DNA of 64,000 nucleotides from Alkalicoccus halolimnae (GTDB lineage: Bacteria; Bacillota; Bacilli; Bacillales; Salisediminibacteriaceae). The position numbers and the translations under genes were made by a program. This document shows positions 1 to 8,837 of this stretch, piece by piece. The stretch covers positions 2,728,001 to 2,792,000 of the forward strand of contig NZ_CP144914.1 of assembly GCF_008014775.2 (NCBI RefSeq), given 5' to 3'. Numbering within the stretch: the first letter of the stretch is position 1; each line of letters starts with the position of its first letter. The notes beneath the pieces were generated by a model. It was not told the origin of the DNA. It saw only the letters and a list, made by a program, of their open reading frames with translations, and ran no database searches.

Positions 1-95
1 TCCACTCCGTGAAGCGTCAGTTTTTCTGCGACTTCCTCCGGGCTTAAATCTGCTATATCTACATATTCATTCAGCCATTGATAAGAAATTAACAA
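1..95 (-). CDS. pheT: Phenylalanyl-tRNA synthetase beta subunit, 5' end only
   Basis: Only the first 31 codons lie in the window. The reading frame opens with a TTG codon at 95-93, and AAGGAGGACC at 101-110 is a strong ribosome binding site. The N-terminus (MLISYQWLNEYVDI...) fits PheT, the beta subunit of the heterotetrameric cytoplasmic enzyme that charges tRNA-Phe. It starts 55 bp after the pheS stop, so it should share the pheS transcript and T-box control. The rest of the protein (about 800 residues in the family) is outside the window. Confidence 0.93.
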   Translation of the reverse strand, partial: MLISYQWLNEYVDIADLSPEEVAEKLTLHGV

Positions 96-150
96 AACTA
101 GGTCCTCCTTTTTCTAATTACGTTCTGCTGTTAAAGTATGGATTCGATAA

Positions 151-1185
151 TTATTCGCGGGCAAACTGCTCAAGAAAACGGGTATCATTCGTATAAAAAT
201 GACGAATATCGTCTATCCCGTATTTCAGCATCGCAAATCGTTCCACACCCATTCCGAACGCAAAGCCCGAGTATTTCTCCGGATCAAATCCGCCCATCTC
301 CAATACATTCGGGTGTACCATTCCTGCACCAAGAACTTCAATCCAGCCCGACCCTTTACACGTGCGGCAGCCTCTGCCTCCACACATAGCACAGGAAATA
401 TCCAGTTCGGCAGACGGTTCGGTGAATGGAAAGAAGCTTGGACGAAGACGGATGTCCCGGTCTTCCCCAAAATAGCTTTTCACGAATGCTTCAAAAATAC
501 CTTTCAAGTCGCTCATACGGATTCCCTCATCCACGACCAGACCTTCAATCTGCATAAATTGATGGGAATGAGTCGCGTCGTCCTCATCACGCCGGTAAAC
601 TTTTCCGGGGCAGACGATTTTCACCGGCCCGCGCCCTTCGTGTTTTTCCATCGTACGAGTCTGCACCGGTGACGTCTGCGTGCGAAGAAGCAGATCCGGG
701 GTAATAAAGAATGTATCCTGCATATCCCGCGCCGGGTGATGCTTCGGCAGATTCAATGATTCAAAATTATAGTAGTCGGTTTCCACTTCCGGTCCTTCCG
801 CTACCTGAAAGCCCATGCCGATAAAGACATCTTCAATCCGCTCCACAACGGACGTGAGCGGGTGACGGCTGCCTTTTGATACCGGTCTTCCGGGAAGGGA
901 AACATCGATGCTTTCCTGCTTCAGCTGTTCCAGTACCTGCGCTTCTTCCAGAGTTTTTTCTTTTTCTTCGATCAGTGCCTGCACAGATTCACGGACTTCG
1001 TTTGCTTTCTGTCCGACAACCGGCCGTTCTTCTGTGGAAAGCCTGCCCATGCTCTTCATTACTTCTGTAATCGGTCCTTTTTTTCCAAGATAGGCTACGC
1101 GCACCTCCTGCAGTTCCTTGAGCGTTTCCGCCTGGGCTGTTCTCGTTACTGCTTCGTCATGTAATTCCTGCAATCGCTCCAACAT
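151..1185 (-). CDS. pheS: Phenylalanyl-tRNA synthetase alpha subunit
   Basis: 344 aa, the usual length. It is the catalytic alpha subunit that attaches phenylalanine to tRNA-Phe. The N-terminal third is a helical coiled-coil tRNA-binding arm. The class II catalytic core follows, with a cysteine-rich stretch ([11 protein letters not shown]) just before [10 protein letters not shown] as in Bacillus PheS. The start ATG at 1185 is preceded by AAAGGAGG. It is first in the pheS-pheT operon, downstream of a T-box leader, so expression should rise when uncharged tRNA-Phe accumulates. Confidence 0.97.
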   Translation of the reverse strand: MLERLQELHDEAVTRTAQAETLKELQEVRVAYLGKKGPITEVMKSMGRLSTEERPVVGQKANEVRESVQALIEEKEKTLEEAQVLEQLKQESIDVSLPGRPVSKGSRHPLTSVVERIEDVFIGMGFQVAEGPEVETDYYNFESLNLPKHHPARDMQDTFFITPDLLLRTQTSPVQTRTMEKHEGRGPVKIVCPGKVYRRDEDDATHSHQFMQIEGLVVDEGIRMSDLKGIFEAFVKSYFGEDRDIRLRPSFFPFTEPSAELDISCAMCGGRGCRTCKGSGWIEVLGAGMVHPNVLEMGGFDPEKYSGFAFGMGVERFAMLKYGIDDIRHFYTNDTRFLEQFARE

Positions 1186-1204
1186 GCTTTTCTGCCTCCT
1201 TTAT

Positions 1205-1470
1205 TCATCAAAAAAAGCCTTTCTTCCCTGTACAAAAGGGACGAAAAGCTTCGCGGTACCACCCTTATTAACGGGAAAATATCCCGTTCACTTCATTGGT
1301 TGTAAAGGATAACGGACCTTTTCCCGGGTATAGCTGCGTTTCAGTAGCTCATACCGGCTCCAGAGTGAATTCAGCGCATCTTTTAAGCTGTGCTTACAGT
1401 CCGGGACACAGCCTCCCTGATAAAAGATAATACCGCCTACTATGTTCTTTCTTCGCCTTTGTATTCATAT
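1205..1470 (-). ncRNA. T-box leader of pheST
   Basis: The conserved T-box AAGGGTGGTACCGCG is at 1252-1266 on the minus strand. A terminator hairpin follows (arms about 1241-1230 and 1222-1212) with a run of Ts at 1216-1210, then the pheS start. Upstream the leader holds several stem-loops. A TTC triplet followed by A (in GAATTCACTC) is a possible Phe specifier, but I could not fold the stem to prove it. T-boxes read uncharged tRNA and antiterminate. Confidence 0.93.
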
Positions 1471-1476
1471 GCAGAT

Positions 1477-1505
1477 ATTATATAAGGTTTCCCCTGGTAT
1501 TTCAA
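1477..1505 (-). promoter_or_regulatory. Sigma-A promoter of pheST
   Basis: On the minus strand TTGAAA (1505-1500), a 17-bp spacer and TATAAT (1482-1477). It lies directly upstream of the T-box leader. A family-B repeat starts about 14 bp further upstream. Confidence 0.85.
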
Positions 1506-1518
1506 ATTATTTTTCAGA

Positions 1519-1776
1519 CTACCTTAAAAATAGGTTCTGTTAAAGCTCCGTGTTGTTTTCGGAGTGCCTGCGGCTCCTCCGCCTGCCACGGAGAAAGCCT
1601 TCAGCTCTCCTTCCCTGTCGTACGGGAGGACCTTCCCGCTTTGTTTCCGCAGGCGTCTCTGCCCTGGCACTGGTTTCTACCTTGGTATCTTCTTGATTCA
1701 ACGAGCAGGCTTGCTGTATTGGAAATTACAACGAAGCGGAGTTTTCTGTATTTATCAACATCAGGCTTTGCAGGCC
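1519..1776 (+). repeat. Dispersed repeat, family B (copy B1)
   Basis: Non-coding. It begins ACTACCTTAAAAATAGG, then GGTTCTGTTAAAGCT (1533-1547), and ends near GTATTTATCAACATCAGG. It closely matches the copy at 4487-4757 along its length. The two ends are an imperfect inverted repeat. It fills the gap between the pheST promoter and the ysgA stop codon. Confidence 0.8.
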
Positions 1777-1786
1777 AGCTTTTACT

Positions 1787-2542
1787 TTAATGGCCGCTCA
1801 GATGGTATACGAGAATTCCGGCTGCCACTCCGACATTGAGTGATTCTGACTTTCCATGCAGCGGAATGTAAAGATTTTGATCGGTTTTTGCAAGCAGATC
1901 CGGGTCAACGCCGCTGCCTTCGTTTCCCATAAGAAGAGCGAACGATTCCTGAGGTTCTATAGCAGAATACGTGCTGCCGTTCAAGCTCGTACCAAACACC
2001 GGTATTCCGCTTTCATGGCAGTATTGTAAAGCATCTTCAAGATCCATGCTCTGTATCGGAATATGAAACAGCGCTCCCTGAGTGGCACGGATCACTTTTG
2101 GATTAAAGGGATCGGCACAGCCTTCTCCTAAAATAACACCTGTCATCCCCGCTGCTTCAGAAGTCCGGAACAGACTTCCAAGGTTTCCCGGATCCTGGAC
2201 GCGGTCAAGAAGAAGGTATTTGCCAGAGTCGAAAACGATGTTTTTCAGCTGCGGCTTTACACAGACAGCTATCATTCCCTGAGGGGTTTCTGTTTCCGCA
2301 AGATCTGCAAGCACCTGCTCGGTTACCTCGACTACCTCAATCCCGCTCACCGTCCACTCCCTTGGGATCCCTCTGCCTTCAGAACAGATAATCTGCTTGA
2401 CGGTAAGAGAAGCTTTTAAAGCTTCTTCTATTAAATGTTCTCCTTCGATAAGGAACAATCCTGAGCGGTCCCGCTCCTTTTTTTTCTGGAGCTTTTTCCA
2501 GGCTTTAATACGCGGATTTTGACTTGATGAAATAACTTCCAT
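1787..2542 (-). CDS. ysgA: SpoU/TrmH-family RNA 2'-O-methyltransferase
   Basis: 251 aa. It uses S-adenosylmethionine to methylate a ribose 2'-OH in rRNA or tRNA; the exact target is not shown by the sequence. The N-terminal 100 residues form the RNA-binding subdomain typical of the 23S rRNA methylase branch. The SPOUT knot carries motif 1 DPGNLG (117-122), motif 2 GNEGSG (206-211) and motif 3 SLNVGVA (234-240). The start ATG has GGAG 8 bp upstream. In B. subtilis ysgA also lies next to pheS. It appears to be transcribed alone. Confidence 0.92.
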   Translation of the reverse strand: MEVISSSQNPRIKAWKKLQKKKERDRSGLFLIEGEHLIEEALKASLTVKQIICSEGRGIPREWTVSGIEVVEVTEQVLADLAETETPQGMIAVCVKPQLKNIVFDSGKYLLLDRVQDPGNLGSLFRTSEAAGMTGVILGEGCADPFNPKVIRATQGALFHIPIQSMDLEDALQYCHESGIPVFGTSLNGSTYSAIEPQESFALLMGNEGSGVDPDLLAKTDQNLYIPLHGKSESLNVGVAAGILVYHLSGH

Positions 2543-2570
2543 TCGGCATTCTCCTTTTTCGTAACCACGG

Positions 2571-3389
2571 TCAGTCCCGCCGGAAATTCCCCATAACCTG
2601 CATGCTCTGGCTGATACTTACAAAGGCCGACGGGTCAATATCTTTCATAATCTGGCGGATCACTTCCAGTTCGTAGCGTGTAATTACAGTATACAACACT
2701 TTTTTCTCTTCGCGGGAATAAGCTCCCTGTCCGTCGATAATTGTTACGCCGCGGACGAGATTATCCAAAAATGCCTGCCGTACTTCTTCCCCTTTGCTCG
2801 TTACCACCATCAGGTTCAGCTTCACGTGACGGGTATGAATACGGTCAATGACAATTCCAGTAATATAAATGGAAAGCATCGTATAAAGTGCCAGTTCCCA
2901 ACCGAAGAAAAAGCCGGAAAAGAGGACAACGATGGAGTTAAGTCCAAAGATCAACCCGCCGAGCGGAACGTCCCATTTTTTAATAAGGAGAATCCCGACA
3001 ACGTCAAAACCTCCTGTAGAACTGTAAAAACGGATGATCAGTCCGATACCGATACCCGTCAGTATACCGCCCCATACAGAAGAAAGCAGGGCATCCTCCG
3101 TTACCATTACGATAGGAATATAAAGCATCGAAACAGAAGTAACGGCTACTGAAATAATACTGTTTATAATAAATTCCTTTCCCAGCTTCATCCATCCGAT
3201 AATAATAACCGGAATGTTCAGGACGATAATCCATATTCCTGTGTTCAAGGGAGTTAATAAACCGAAAATCATCGCAATACCGGTCACTCCGCCTGTCAGT
3301 ACTTCATGAGGAAGCAGAAAGACGTTAAAAGCGAAACCGAGCAGTATTGATGAAAGAACGATTATAGTTAATTTCACGAAATAGTTCAC
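2571..3389 (-). CDS. YitT/DUF2179-family membrane protein
   Basis: 272 aa. The first ~165 residues hold five to six hydrophobic segments, and a soluble domain of about 80 residues follows. That is the YitT layout: a membrane part plus a C-terminal DUF2179 domain. The start appears to be GTG at 3389 with GGGG 7 bp upstream. Family function is not established (some members are annotated as permeases). It ends 28 bp before the ysgA start on the same strand, so co-transcription is possible. Confidence 0.85.
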   Translation of the reverse strand: MNYFVKLTIIVLSSILLGFAFNVFLLPHEVLTGGVTGIAMIFGLLTPLNTGIWIIVLNIPVIIIGWMKLGKEFIINSIISVAVTSVSMLYIPIVMVTEDALLSSVWGGILTGIGIGLIIRFYSSTGGFDVVGILLIKKWDVPLGGLIFGLNSIVVLFSGFFFGWELALYTMLSIYITGIVIDRIHTRHVKLNLMVVTSKGEEVRQAFLDNLVRGVTIIDGQGAYSREEKKVLYTVITRYELEVIRQIMKDIDPSAFVSISQSMQVMGNFRRD

Positions 3390-3649
3390 AAAGAAACCCC
3401 ATTTCCTTCACTTAGTTAAACAGCTCTATGCATTATAGGCAAGTAGAAGCGGGTTCGTCAATAGCCCCGGTGTGAAGGTGGTCAGAGATTCCTGAACCAT
3501 AGAGCGATAAGTTCTATAACATTCAGCAATAAGCTTGATTCTTACTTGAAAGAAGGGAATGCATCTCCTGCTCTACATCCATGTAAGTTACACAAACTCC
3601 CTCGGTAAGATAGGTTTATCTATGATTTATGAAAATAATGTAGATAATC
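3390..3649. other. Intergenic stretch without a recognised feature
   Basis: It lies upstream of the YitT-family gene and before a family-A repeat. I see no coding frame, tRNA or clear hairpin. It presumably holds the promoter of the YitT-family gene, but no convincing -35/-10 pair stands out. Confidence 0.5.
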
Positions 3650-3820
3650 GATGAACGGGCGCTTACGTTCCCATGGGGGGCGCAGGGCGGGCCTCTGCTA
3701 ATTCCGTCCTTCCTTCCGTCGGGCGGAGTGGAGCTCGTTCTTTATCGCCCTCGAGCCGCCCCCGGCCCCTGCAGCTTACGGTAAAAATAAGCGGCTCCCC
3801 GCATCAAGCCCGCGAAAAAT
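3650..3820 (+). repeat. Dispersed repeat, family A (copy A1, diverged)
   Basis: It shares the core layout of family A: GCGCTTACGTTCCCATGGGG, a GC-rich centre with a GCCTCWGCTAATYCC-like piece and TCGGGCGGAGTGG, then CTCGTYCTTTATCGCCC and CAGCTTACGGTAAAAA. Related copies are at 19701, 48158 and, inverted, near 51400. It is more diverged than those copies. No protein is encoded. Confidence 0.7.
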
Positions 3821-3919
3821 CAGCTTCAAATAAGTCCGGAGAAAGTGGCTGACTGCAGCGGAGACCGTTTACTTTATTCGATTTTTACAGGATTGACTTC
3901 TATAATGAAATTCCTTTGA

Positions 3920-4459
3920 TCAGGATTTATTAAGCGTGTTAATAACATTTCTATTCTCATCGATAAACCGGACATTTATATTATCCATTTGGTGTTCGTT
4001 TTCAGAATCAACAAGGACCCAGGCTCGATTGTTTTTATCAAGCTCCAGTATCATTGCTTCCTTATCGTTAACGAGGACTTTTTCTGTCGTGAAAACATAG
4101 TCATCCGGTATCCACCCTTTAATAAGATTTGAGGTGCCCGATGGACCATTTGATTTTTCCCCAATGGAGAATGAGTCTGTCTTCCATCCGAAAAATCCTT
4201 TCTCAAAATGAGAGTATGCAAAAAGATCCCCCTCCCGGAAAAGTATAACAGCATCATCGTCATTAATGCGGACTGCTTTATCTGTAATATCTTTTCTTTC
4301 AATGTTTTCACGAACGAGTATTTCATCAAAAGCTTCTTCTACAGAGGCATAGCTTATATTTTTTGTTTCAATGATTGCGAAAGAAATGTACGACATTATC
4401 AATATAAGGAACAAAGTTAGAATAAGTTTATTATTAAGTTGAATTTTTTGCTGCCTCAT
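3920..4459 (-). CDS. Unknown protein with an N-terminal membrane anchor
   Basis: 179 aa, not recognised. One hydrophobic helix at about residues 12-30 (LILTLFLILIMSYISFAII) is preceded by a basic N-terminus and followed by a polar, acidic domain of about 145 residues, which suggests an exported anchored protein. The ATG at 4459 has AGGTGG 9 bp upstream. It is more AT-rich than its neighbours and sits alone between two repeat copies (A1 and B2), where B. subtilis has no equivalent gene. It may be a lineage-specific or acquired gene. Confidence 0.65.
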   Translation of the reverse strand: MRQQKIQLNNKLILTLFLILIMSYISFAIIETKNISYASVEEAFDEILVRENIERKDITDKAVRINDDDAVILFREGDLFAYSHFEKGFFGWKTDSFSIGEKSNGPSGTSNLIKGWIPDDYVFTTEKVLVNDKEAMILELDKNNRAWVLVDSENEHQMDNINVRFIDENRNVINTLNKS

Positions 4460-4486
4460 TGATTCAAACCACCTTCTTTTCTGAAA

Positions 4487-4757
4487 GCTACCTTAAAAAT
4501 AGGCTCTTTTAAAGCTCCGTGTTGTTATTGGATTGCCTGCAGCTCTTTTTTCTTCGCCTGCCGCGGAGAAAGCACGCAGCTTCCCTTGCGTCCGGGAGGA
4601 TCTTCCCGCTTTCTTTTTCCGCAGGCGTCTTGAAAAATCGCCTTGGCACTGGCTTTTACCCTGGTACCTTCTTGATTCGACCAGCGGGCTTTCTGTATTA
4701 GAAAATTAAAACGAAGCGGAGTTTTCTGTATTTATCAACAACAGCTTTACCAGAGCC
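4487..4757 (+). repeat. Dispersed repeat, family B (copy B2, best complete copy)
   Basis: The left end GGCTCTTTTAAAGCT (4502-4516) and the right end AGCTTTACCAGAGCC (4743-4757) are imperfect inverted repeats (GGCTCTNNTAAAGCT). That gives a unit of about 256 bp, preceded by GCTACCTTAAAAATA. The interior carries CCGTGTTGTT, CCGCAGGCGTC and CGAAGCGGAGTTTTC. It has no open frame of its own, so it looks like a MITE-type element. Confidence 0.8.
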
Positions 4758-5138
4758 TTGCGAAAAAAAGATTTCGCAAAAGTGGATCTTCAGACCGTTC
4801 AATTCTCCGGGAGTCGCCACCTTTCCCTGCGATCAATTTTAAAATGCGAATTTCAGATACCAAAAAACAAATAGCGTTCGAATATTTTCTTAATAAATGC
4901 AATTATGAAATTGATGCAAATATACTCTGAAAAACTAAGTGTATTACCTTTTTCTATAATTAGTATTTATTTTCCTTCATCAAGAAGGAGGCTCTTTTTT
5001 ATATGTATTAATCGGAGTTGCTCGAGTCTGCTTTAAAGTGCTGAGGTACTGCTGTCTTTACTGGAGCCTGTATAAAAATTGGCTCAGGAATTTAGAATCG
5101 GAGCTTTCCTCCTCCCCTGGAAAACTGAACTAATAGTC
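4758..5138. other. AT-rich intergenic stretch, nothing identified
   Basis: About 380 bp between repeat B2 and the ysdC terminator. No open frame with a ribosome binding site, no RNA gene and no palindrome that I can support. Confidence 0.5.
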
Positions 5139-5173
5139 AAGGGCGGCATGACATCATCTGTCATACCGCCCTT
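5139..5173 (-). terminator. Terminator hairpin downstream of ysdC
   Basis: AAGGGCGGTATGACA pairs with TGTCATGCCGCCCTT around a 5-nt loop. The T-tract is weak. The ATGACA/TGTCAT arm recurs in several other terminators of the window. Confidence 0.7.
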
Positions 5174-5240
5174 AGAAATCGTTATCGCTTATATATGATC
5201 CTTATTCCTGTAAAAATCCATGGGCAGGACCTGAAAATGA

Positions 5241-6320
5241 TCAGTCAAACGTAATACGGTTTACTGTGTCACGGTCCATTTTTTTAATGACTTCTACAAT
5301 AAGCTGAACGGCACTTTCGAAATCATCACGGTGAAGCATAGCCGCATGAGTATGAATGTAACGAGTCGCAATCGTAATGGACAAGGCCGGTACTCCGTTC
5401 GCGGTCAGGTGAATAGACCCGGAATCCGTGCCTCCGCCCGGCATCGCATCAAACTGATAAGGAATACTGTGTTCGTCTGCTGTATCCGTCACAAAATCAC
5501 GCAGGCCTTTGTGAGAGACCATGGAGGCGTCGTACATAACAATCTGCGGACCATCACCCATTTTAGCAAGTGCATCTTTTTCGGTTACTCCCGGCGTATC
5601 GCCTGCAATGCCTACATCCACACCAAAACCGATATCCGGCTGAATATGATGGGCTGAAGTCCGTGCTCCGCGCAGTCCGACTTCCTCCTGTACTGTTCCT
5701 ACGCCATATACCGTGTTGGGATGACTTTCATCTTTAAGACGGCGCAGGACTTCAATGGCAATAGCACAGCCGATCCTATTGTCCCACGCTTTCGCCATCA
5801 GATACTTTTCATTTTTCATTACCGTAAAGTCACATACCGGAACGACAGAATCTCCCGGGCGAACTCCGAATTCCGCTGCTTCTTCTTTACTGGAAGCGCC
5901 GATGTCAATAAACATCTCTTTTTTGTCGACCGCTTTTTTACGTGCCTCCGGGGCAAGAATATGCGGAGGTTTTGATCCGACAACTCCCGGAACATTTCCG
6001 TTTTTCGTCATTACAGTTACACGCTGGGCAAGCATCACCTGCTCCCACCAGCCGCCGACGCACTGAAACTTCAAAAATCCGCGGTCGTCTATATTTGTTA
6101 CCATAAACCCGATTTCATCGAGGTGTCCGGCGACCATGATTTTTGGACCGTCTTCTGCTGTGCCCTGCTTTTTCGCAATGAGACTGCCAAGATGATCTGT
6201 CTGCACGTCGTCTGCAAATGGTGTGATGTAACGTTTCATGACTTCCCGGGGTTCTCTTTCGTTTCCTGGAATACCGTTTGCATCAGTCAATTCTTTGAGC
6301 ATTTTCAGCATATCTTCCAT
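5241..6320 (-). CDS. ysdC: M42-family metallo-aminopeptidase
   Basis: 359 aa. It matches the M42 family of cytoplasmic, multimeric di-metal peptidases (often mis-annotated as endoglucanases) that remove N-terminal residues from peptides. Visible metal and catalytic motifs are AGHLDEIGF (H66), [23 protein letters not shown] and the C-terminal [18 protein letters not shown] precedes the ATG. In B. subtilis ysdC lies beside ysdB as here, but in this window a dUTPase gene sits between them. Transcription ends at the hairpin near 5139. Confidence 0.93.
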   Translation of the reverse strand: MEDMLKMLKELTDANGIPGNEREPREVMKRYITPFADDVQTDHLGSLIAKKQGTAEDGPKIMVAGHLDEIGFMVTNIDDRGFLKFQCVGGWWEQVMLAQRVTVMTKNGNVPGVVGSKPPHILAPEARKKAVDKKEMFIDIGASSKEEAAEFGVRPGDSVVPVCDFTVMKNEKYLMAKAWDNRIGCAIAIEVLRRLKDESHPNTVYGVGTVQEEVGLRGARTSAHHIQPDIGFGVDVGIAGDTPGVTEKDALAKMGDGPQIVMYDASMVSHKGLRDFVTDTADEHSIPYQFDAMPGGGTDSGSIHLTANGVPALSITIATRYIHTHAAMLHRDDFESAVQLIVEVIKKMDRDTVNRITFD

Positions 6321-6409
6321 CTGTATACTCCTCCTGTAAACGTTTTATTATGTACCATTGTCAGTATACCTGTTTTTTATTTTGTTCTCAATTCTTTCGG
6401 AAATCGAAA

Positions 6410-6910
6410 TTAATAATTATTATCCTGACGAGAATAATTTTCTTTGTTTTTTTCTTCATAGGCTGCGAGTACATCCTCCCACGTATATCCGAGCAGTCCG
6501 GCAAGGTCGACATAGCCTTGAAAAAGGACGCTGTAGCTTTCCAGGGAAGGCTCCATTCTCAGCAGTGCCACGTACCCGTTAATTTCAAGAAAGGCCTCTG
6601 TTTTTTCCTGTTCCGGGGCCTCTTCGGTTTCTATTTCAACTGTTCCCGTTTCCGGAACGAATTCCAGAGTGTTTCCGAGTGACAGCAGAAAGTGCAGTCC
6701 GTCTACATATTCTTCCAGAATAACAGGTGATGCAGAAGCTTCTTTGCTGCTCCAGAATTTAAAACTGCGTACTTCGTTGGCCAGCTCTCCTGTTTCAACA
6801 ACAAAAGCTAGCAGCTTATCCTGAAATACTTCTTTTCCCGTGACCCCGCGCTTTTTTTCAATATAACTGTCCAGCTGCTGCTGCTTTTCAAACAATTCCC
6901 GCAGATTCAT
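6410..6910 (-). CDS. Dimeric dUTP diphosphatase (MazG-like dUTPase)
   Basis: 166 aa, an all-helical NTP pyrophosphatase of the dUTPase_2 family. It should hydrolyse dUTP to dUMP and PPi, keeping uracil out of DNA and feeding dTMP synthesis. Metal-binding acidic motifs are ETGELANEV and EEYVDGLHF, about 35 residues apart. GGGGGAG stands just upstream of the ATG. It is 89 bp upstream of ysdC on the same strand, so the two may share a transcript, and it is divergent from ysdB. Family assignment is firm; substrate is inferred. Confidence 0.85.
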   Translation of the reverse strand: MNLRELFEKQQQLDSYIEKKRGVTGKEVFQDKLLAFVVETGELANEVRSFKFWSSKEASASPVILEEYVDGLHFLLSLGNTLEFVPETGTVEIETEEAPEQEKTEAFLEINGYVALLRMEPSLESYSVLFQGYVDLAGLLGYTWEDVLAAYEEKNKENYSRQDNNY

Positions 6911-6945
6911 TTATTCTCCCCCATTTTGATTACTTTTTGACAGAA

Positions 6946-6971
6946 TGAAACTTTCCGACTGCTCTATCGTA
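6946..6971 (+). promoter_or_regulatory. Sigma-W promoter of ysdB
   Basis: TGAAAC (6946-6951), a 16-bp spacer and CGTA (6968-6971) exactly fit the extracytoplasmic-function sigma-W consensus. It lies 94 bp upstream of the ysdB start. B. subtilis ysdB is a known sigma-W target, which supports the reading. Confidence 0.88.
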
Positions 6972-7064
6972 ACATAAAAGAGAGTTTTCTTTACGGAGGG
7001 ATTCGTATCATTGTACGATGGAACTATCCTAAAAACCGGATGTCCTAAAGAAGGAGAGATTACT

Positions 7065-7469
7065 ATGTTTACGGTATTATTATTCCGCCTGTTCCTTCTC
7101 ATAGCTGTAAGTATTATTATTTACAGCCTCATAAAATATTTTACCGATCCGCGGCGCCGTCTCGAGAGAGCCCAGCGCAGCGAAGACTTTTATATTCTTG
7201 ATGATACGGATAACGTCCGCAAAAATATTTTCCTGACTGTCCGCGGAGCGATGTTCGAAGGAGAAAAATTTCTCGGAACGACGGACCAGTCCGTGGAAGT
7301 CACGACTATCATTCTCTCTACTGATGATCAGGACAGACTGCGCGGCATGACAAGCCGGGACTTTCATGCGATTGAAAAGGAACTGATTGTCCGCTATCCA
7401 AAGGCCGATATAGAATGGCGTCAGCCTATTGCTGATATAAAGAAAAAACTGGAACAGCAGAGAAAATAA
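7065..7469 (+). CDS. ysdB: Sigma-W-controlled protein YsdB
   Basis: 134 aa. The ATG at 7065 is chosen because AAGGAGA lies 8 bp upstream; an in-frame ATG at 7011 has no such site. The N-terminus is one membrane helix (about residues 3-21), followed by a basic, soluble domain of 110 residues ending in KKLEQQRK. The molecular role is unknown; B. subtilis YsdB belongs to the cell-envelope stress regulon. It is a single-gene unit between a sigma-W promoter and a bidirectional terminator. Confidence 0.88.
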   Translation: MFTVLLFRLFLLIAVSIIIYSLIKYFTDPRRRLERAQRSEDFYILDDTDNVRKNIFLTVRGAMFEGEKFLGTTDQSVEVTTIILSTDDQDRLRGMTSRDFHAIEKELIVRYPKADIEWRQPIADIKKKLEQQRK

Positions 7470-7470
7470 A

Positions 7471-7516
7471 AAAAGAGGTATTTACGGATTAATTCCTGTA
7501 AATACCTCTTTTTTTG
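7471..7516. terminator. Bidirectional terminator, ysdB / VTT protein
   Basis: GAGGTATTTACGG pairs with CCTGTAAATACCTC, with As before and seven Ts after. It serves the convergent genes on both sides. Confidence 0.92.
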
Positions 7517-7520
7517 GTTC

Positions 7521-8084
7521 TCAGGCCTGTTTTTCTAGGGGTGTCCCTTCTTCCTTTTCACGTCTGCCGATATAAACAAACAGCAGCCCCAGCAGGGCAA
7601 TAATAATAAGCGCATATCCCCATGAAAGTTCCATAAGTATATGGCCAAAGCCGGTAAACATTATGGAAGGAAGTATAATACCAGCTGTCGAAAAGTACAT
7701 ATAATTTCTGAAGTTCTGGGTCATTTCGATCAGATAAAGAGAGAGAAGATGAAAATGAACAAACGGCATCATGCGCAGGATCATAACCTGAACGAGAGTC
7801 ATTTCACGATCCTGGAAAACCTTTCTTTTCATCTTCGCCACTCTCTGCTGAAACCCGGGAAAACGGTTTACAATCCAGTAAAACACCGCACTCATAAGTG
7901 TGAGGCCGATTATGGAATACACTGTTCCGGCCCAGAATCCAAAGAAATAACCTCCTGCCATGCAGACAAGGACCACCGGAAGAAACAGGAGCGGCCTTAA
8001 AAGATGTAGAAGAATAAACAGGATAGGAGCGAGCCAACCTGTATACTCAATAGCATTAAAAACAGCGTTCTGGATAGATTCCAT
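7521..8084 (-). CDS. TVP38/TMEM64 (VTT/DedA-like) membrane protein
   Basis: 187 aa. It has about five hydrophobic segments with the family signature region near the N-terminus (LRPLLFLPVVLVCMAGGYFF) and a re-entrant, glycine-rich loop. Members of this superfamily are proposed lipid scramblases or transporters in the cytoplasmic membrane; the substrate here is unknown. AAGGGAG precedes the ATG. It lies 21 bp after ysdA on the same strand, so the two are probably co-transcribed. In B. subtilis this slot between ysdA and ysdB has no such gene. Confidence 0.82.
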   Translation of the reverse strand: MESIQNAVFNAIEYTGWLAPILFILLHLLRPLLFLPVVLVCMAGGYFFGFWAGTVYSIIGLTLMSAVFYWIVNRFPGFQQRVAKMKRKVFQDREMTLVQVMILRMMPFVHFHLLSLYLIEMTQNFRNYMYFSTAGIILPSIMFTGFGHILMELSWGYALIIIALLGLLFVYIGRREKEEGTPLEKQA

Positions 8085-8105
8085 ATGTTTCTCCCTTCTG
8101 GCTGC

Positions 8106-8354
8106 CTAAATTAACACGAGTCCTGCAAGCAGCTGCAGTACCGAAAACAAAGGGAGGCAAATCTGGAATTTGCGTACTCTTGTTTTATGGCGGATTGTAC
8201 GCGAGACGGCAAACATGGCCGGGGCAGCACCGATGAAAGCCCAGAGAAGCAGCGTTTTTTCTGCAATACGCCGCTTTCTTTTCACGGCACGCTGTTTATC
8301 CAACCAAAAAATAATACTTCCGATAACATTTACAGCCAGCCAGATAAATACCAT
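8106..8354 (-). CDS. ysdA: DUF1294 small membrane protein YsdA
   Basis: 82 aa. The start ATG at 8354 is preferred over an upstream frame extension because AAGGAGGCGGCAGAA precedes it. It has three to four hydrophobic segments, a conserved WLDKQRA box and a basic stretch (KRKRRIAEKTLL) characteristic of DUF1294. Function unknown. It follows rplT as in B. subtilis but is separated from it by a terminator. Confidence 0.85.
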   Translation of the reverse strand: MVFIWLAVNVIGSIIFWLDKQRAVKRKRRIAEKTLLLWAFIGAAPAMFAVSRTIRHKTRVRKFQICLPLFSVLQLLAGLVLI

Positions 8355-8374
8355 TTCTGCCGCCTCCTTCGCAT

Positions 8375-8420
8375 GAAAAAAGGGCGCCTTCGAATGAAAA
8401 ACCATTCAAAAGCTGCCCTC
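8375..8420 (-). terminator. Terminator of infC-rpmI-rplT
   Basis: An AGGGCAGCTTTTGAATG arm pairs with CATTCGAAGGCGCCCT, followed by six Ts, right after the rplT stop. Confidence 0.88.
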
Positions 8421-8435
8421 ATGAAACGTTGATGA

Positions 8436-8792
8436 TTACTTAAGGTTCTCTTTTGCTTTAGAAGCAAGATCAGCGAACGCTTTTTCATCATGAATAGCGA
8501 TATCAGCAAGCATCTTACGATTCATGTCGATTCCTGCTGTTTTCAGACCGTGCATAAGACGGTTATAAGAAAGACCGTTCGTACGTGCAGCCGCGTTAAT
8601 ACGTGTAATCCAGAGCTTGCGGAAATCACGTTTTTTCTGACGGCGGTCACGATAAGCATACAGGTGGGACTTCATAACCTGGTCTTTTGCTGTACGGAAC
8701 AGGCGGTGTTTAGAACCTGTATAACCCTTTGCTAATTTTAATACTCTTTTACGACGCCGACGTGCTGTATAGCCGCCTTTTACTCGTGCCAT
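8436..8792 (-). CDS. rplT: 50S ribosomal protein L20
   Basis: 118 aa, full length. It binds 23S rRNA early in large-subunit assembly. The N-terminus is highly basic ([16 protein letters not shown]) and the globular C-terminal part contains [10 protein letters not shown]. In B. subtilis L20 also represses its own operon by binding the infC leader. GAGGAGGG precedes the ATG. It is last in infC-rpmI-rplT. Confidence 0.98.
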   Translation of the reverse strand: MARVKGGYTARRRRKRVLKLAKGYTGSKHRLFRTAKDQVMKSHLYAYRDRRQKKRDFRKLWITRINAAARTNGLSYNRLMHGLKTAGIDMNRKMLADIAIHDEKAFADLASKAKENLK

Positions 8793-8837
8793 CGTAATCC
8801 CTCCTCAAATGTTTTATTTATAATATCCGTTTATTGT

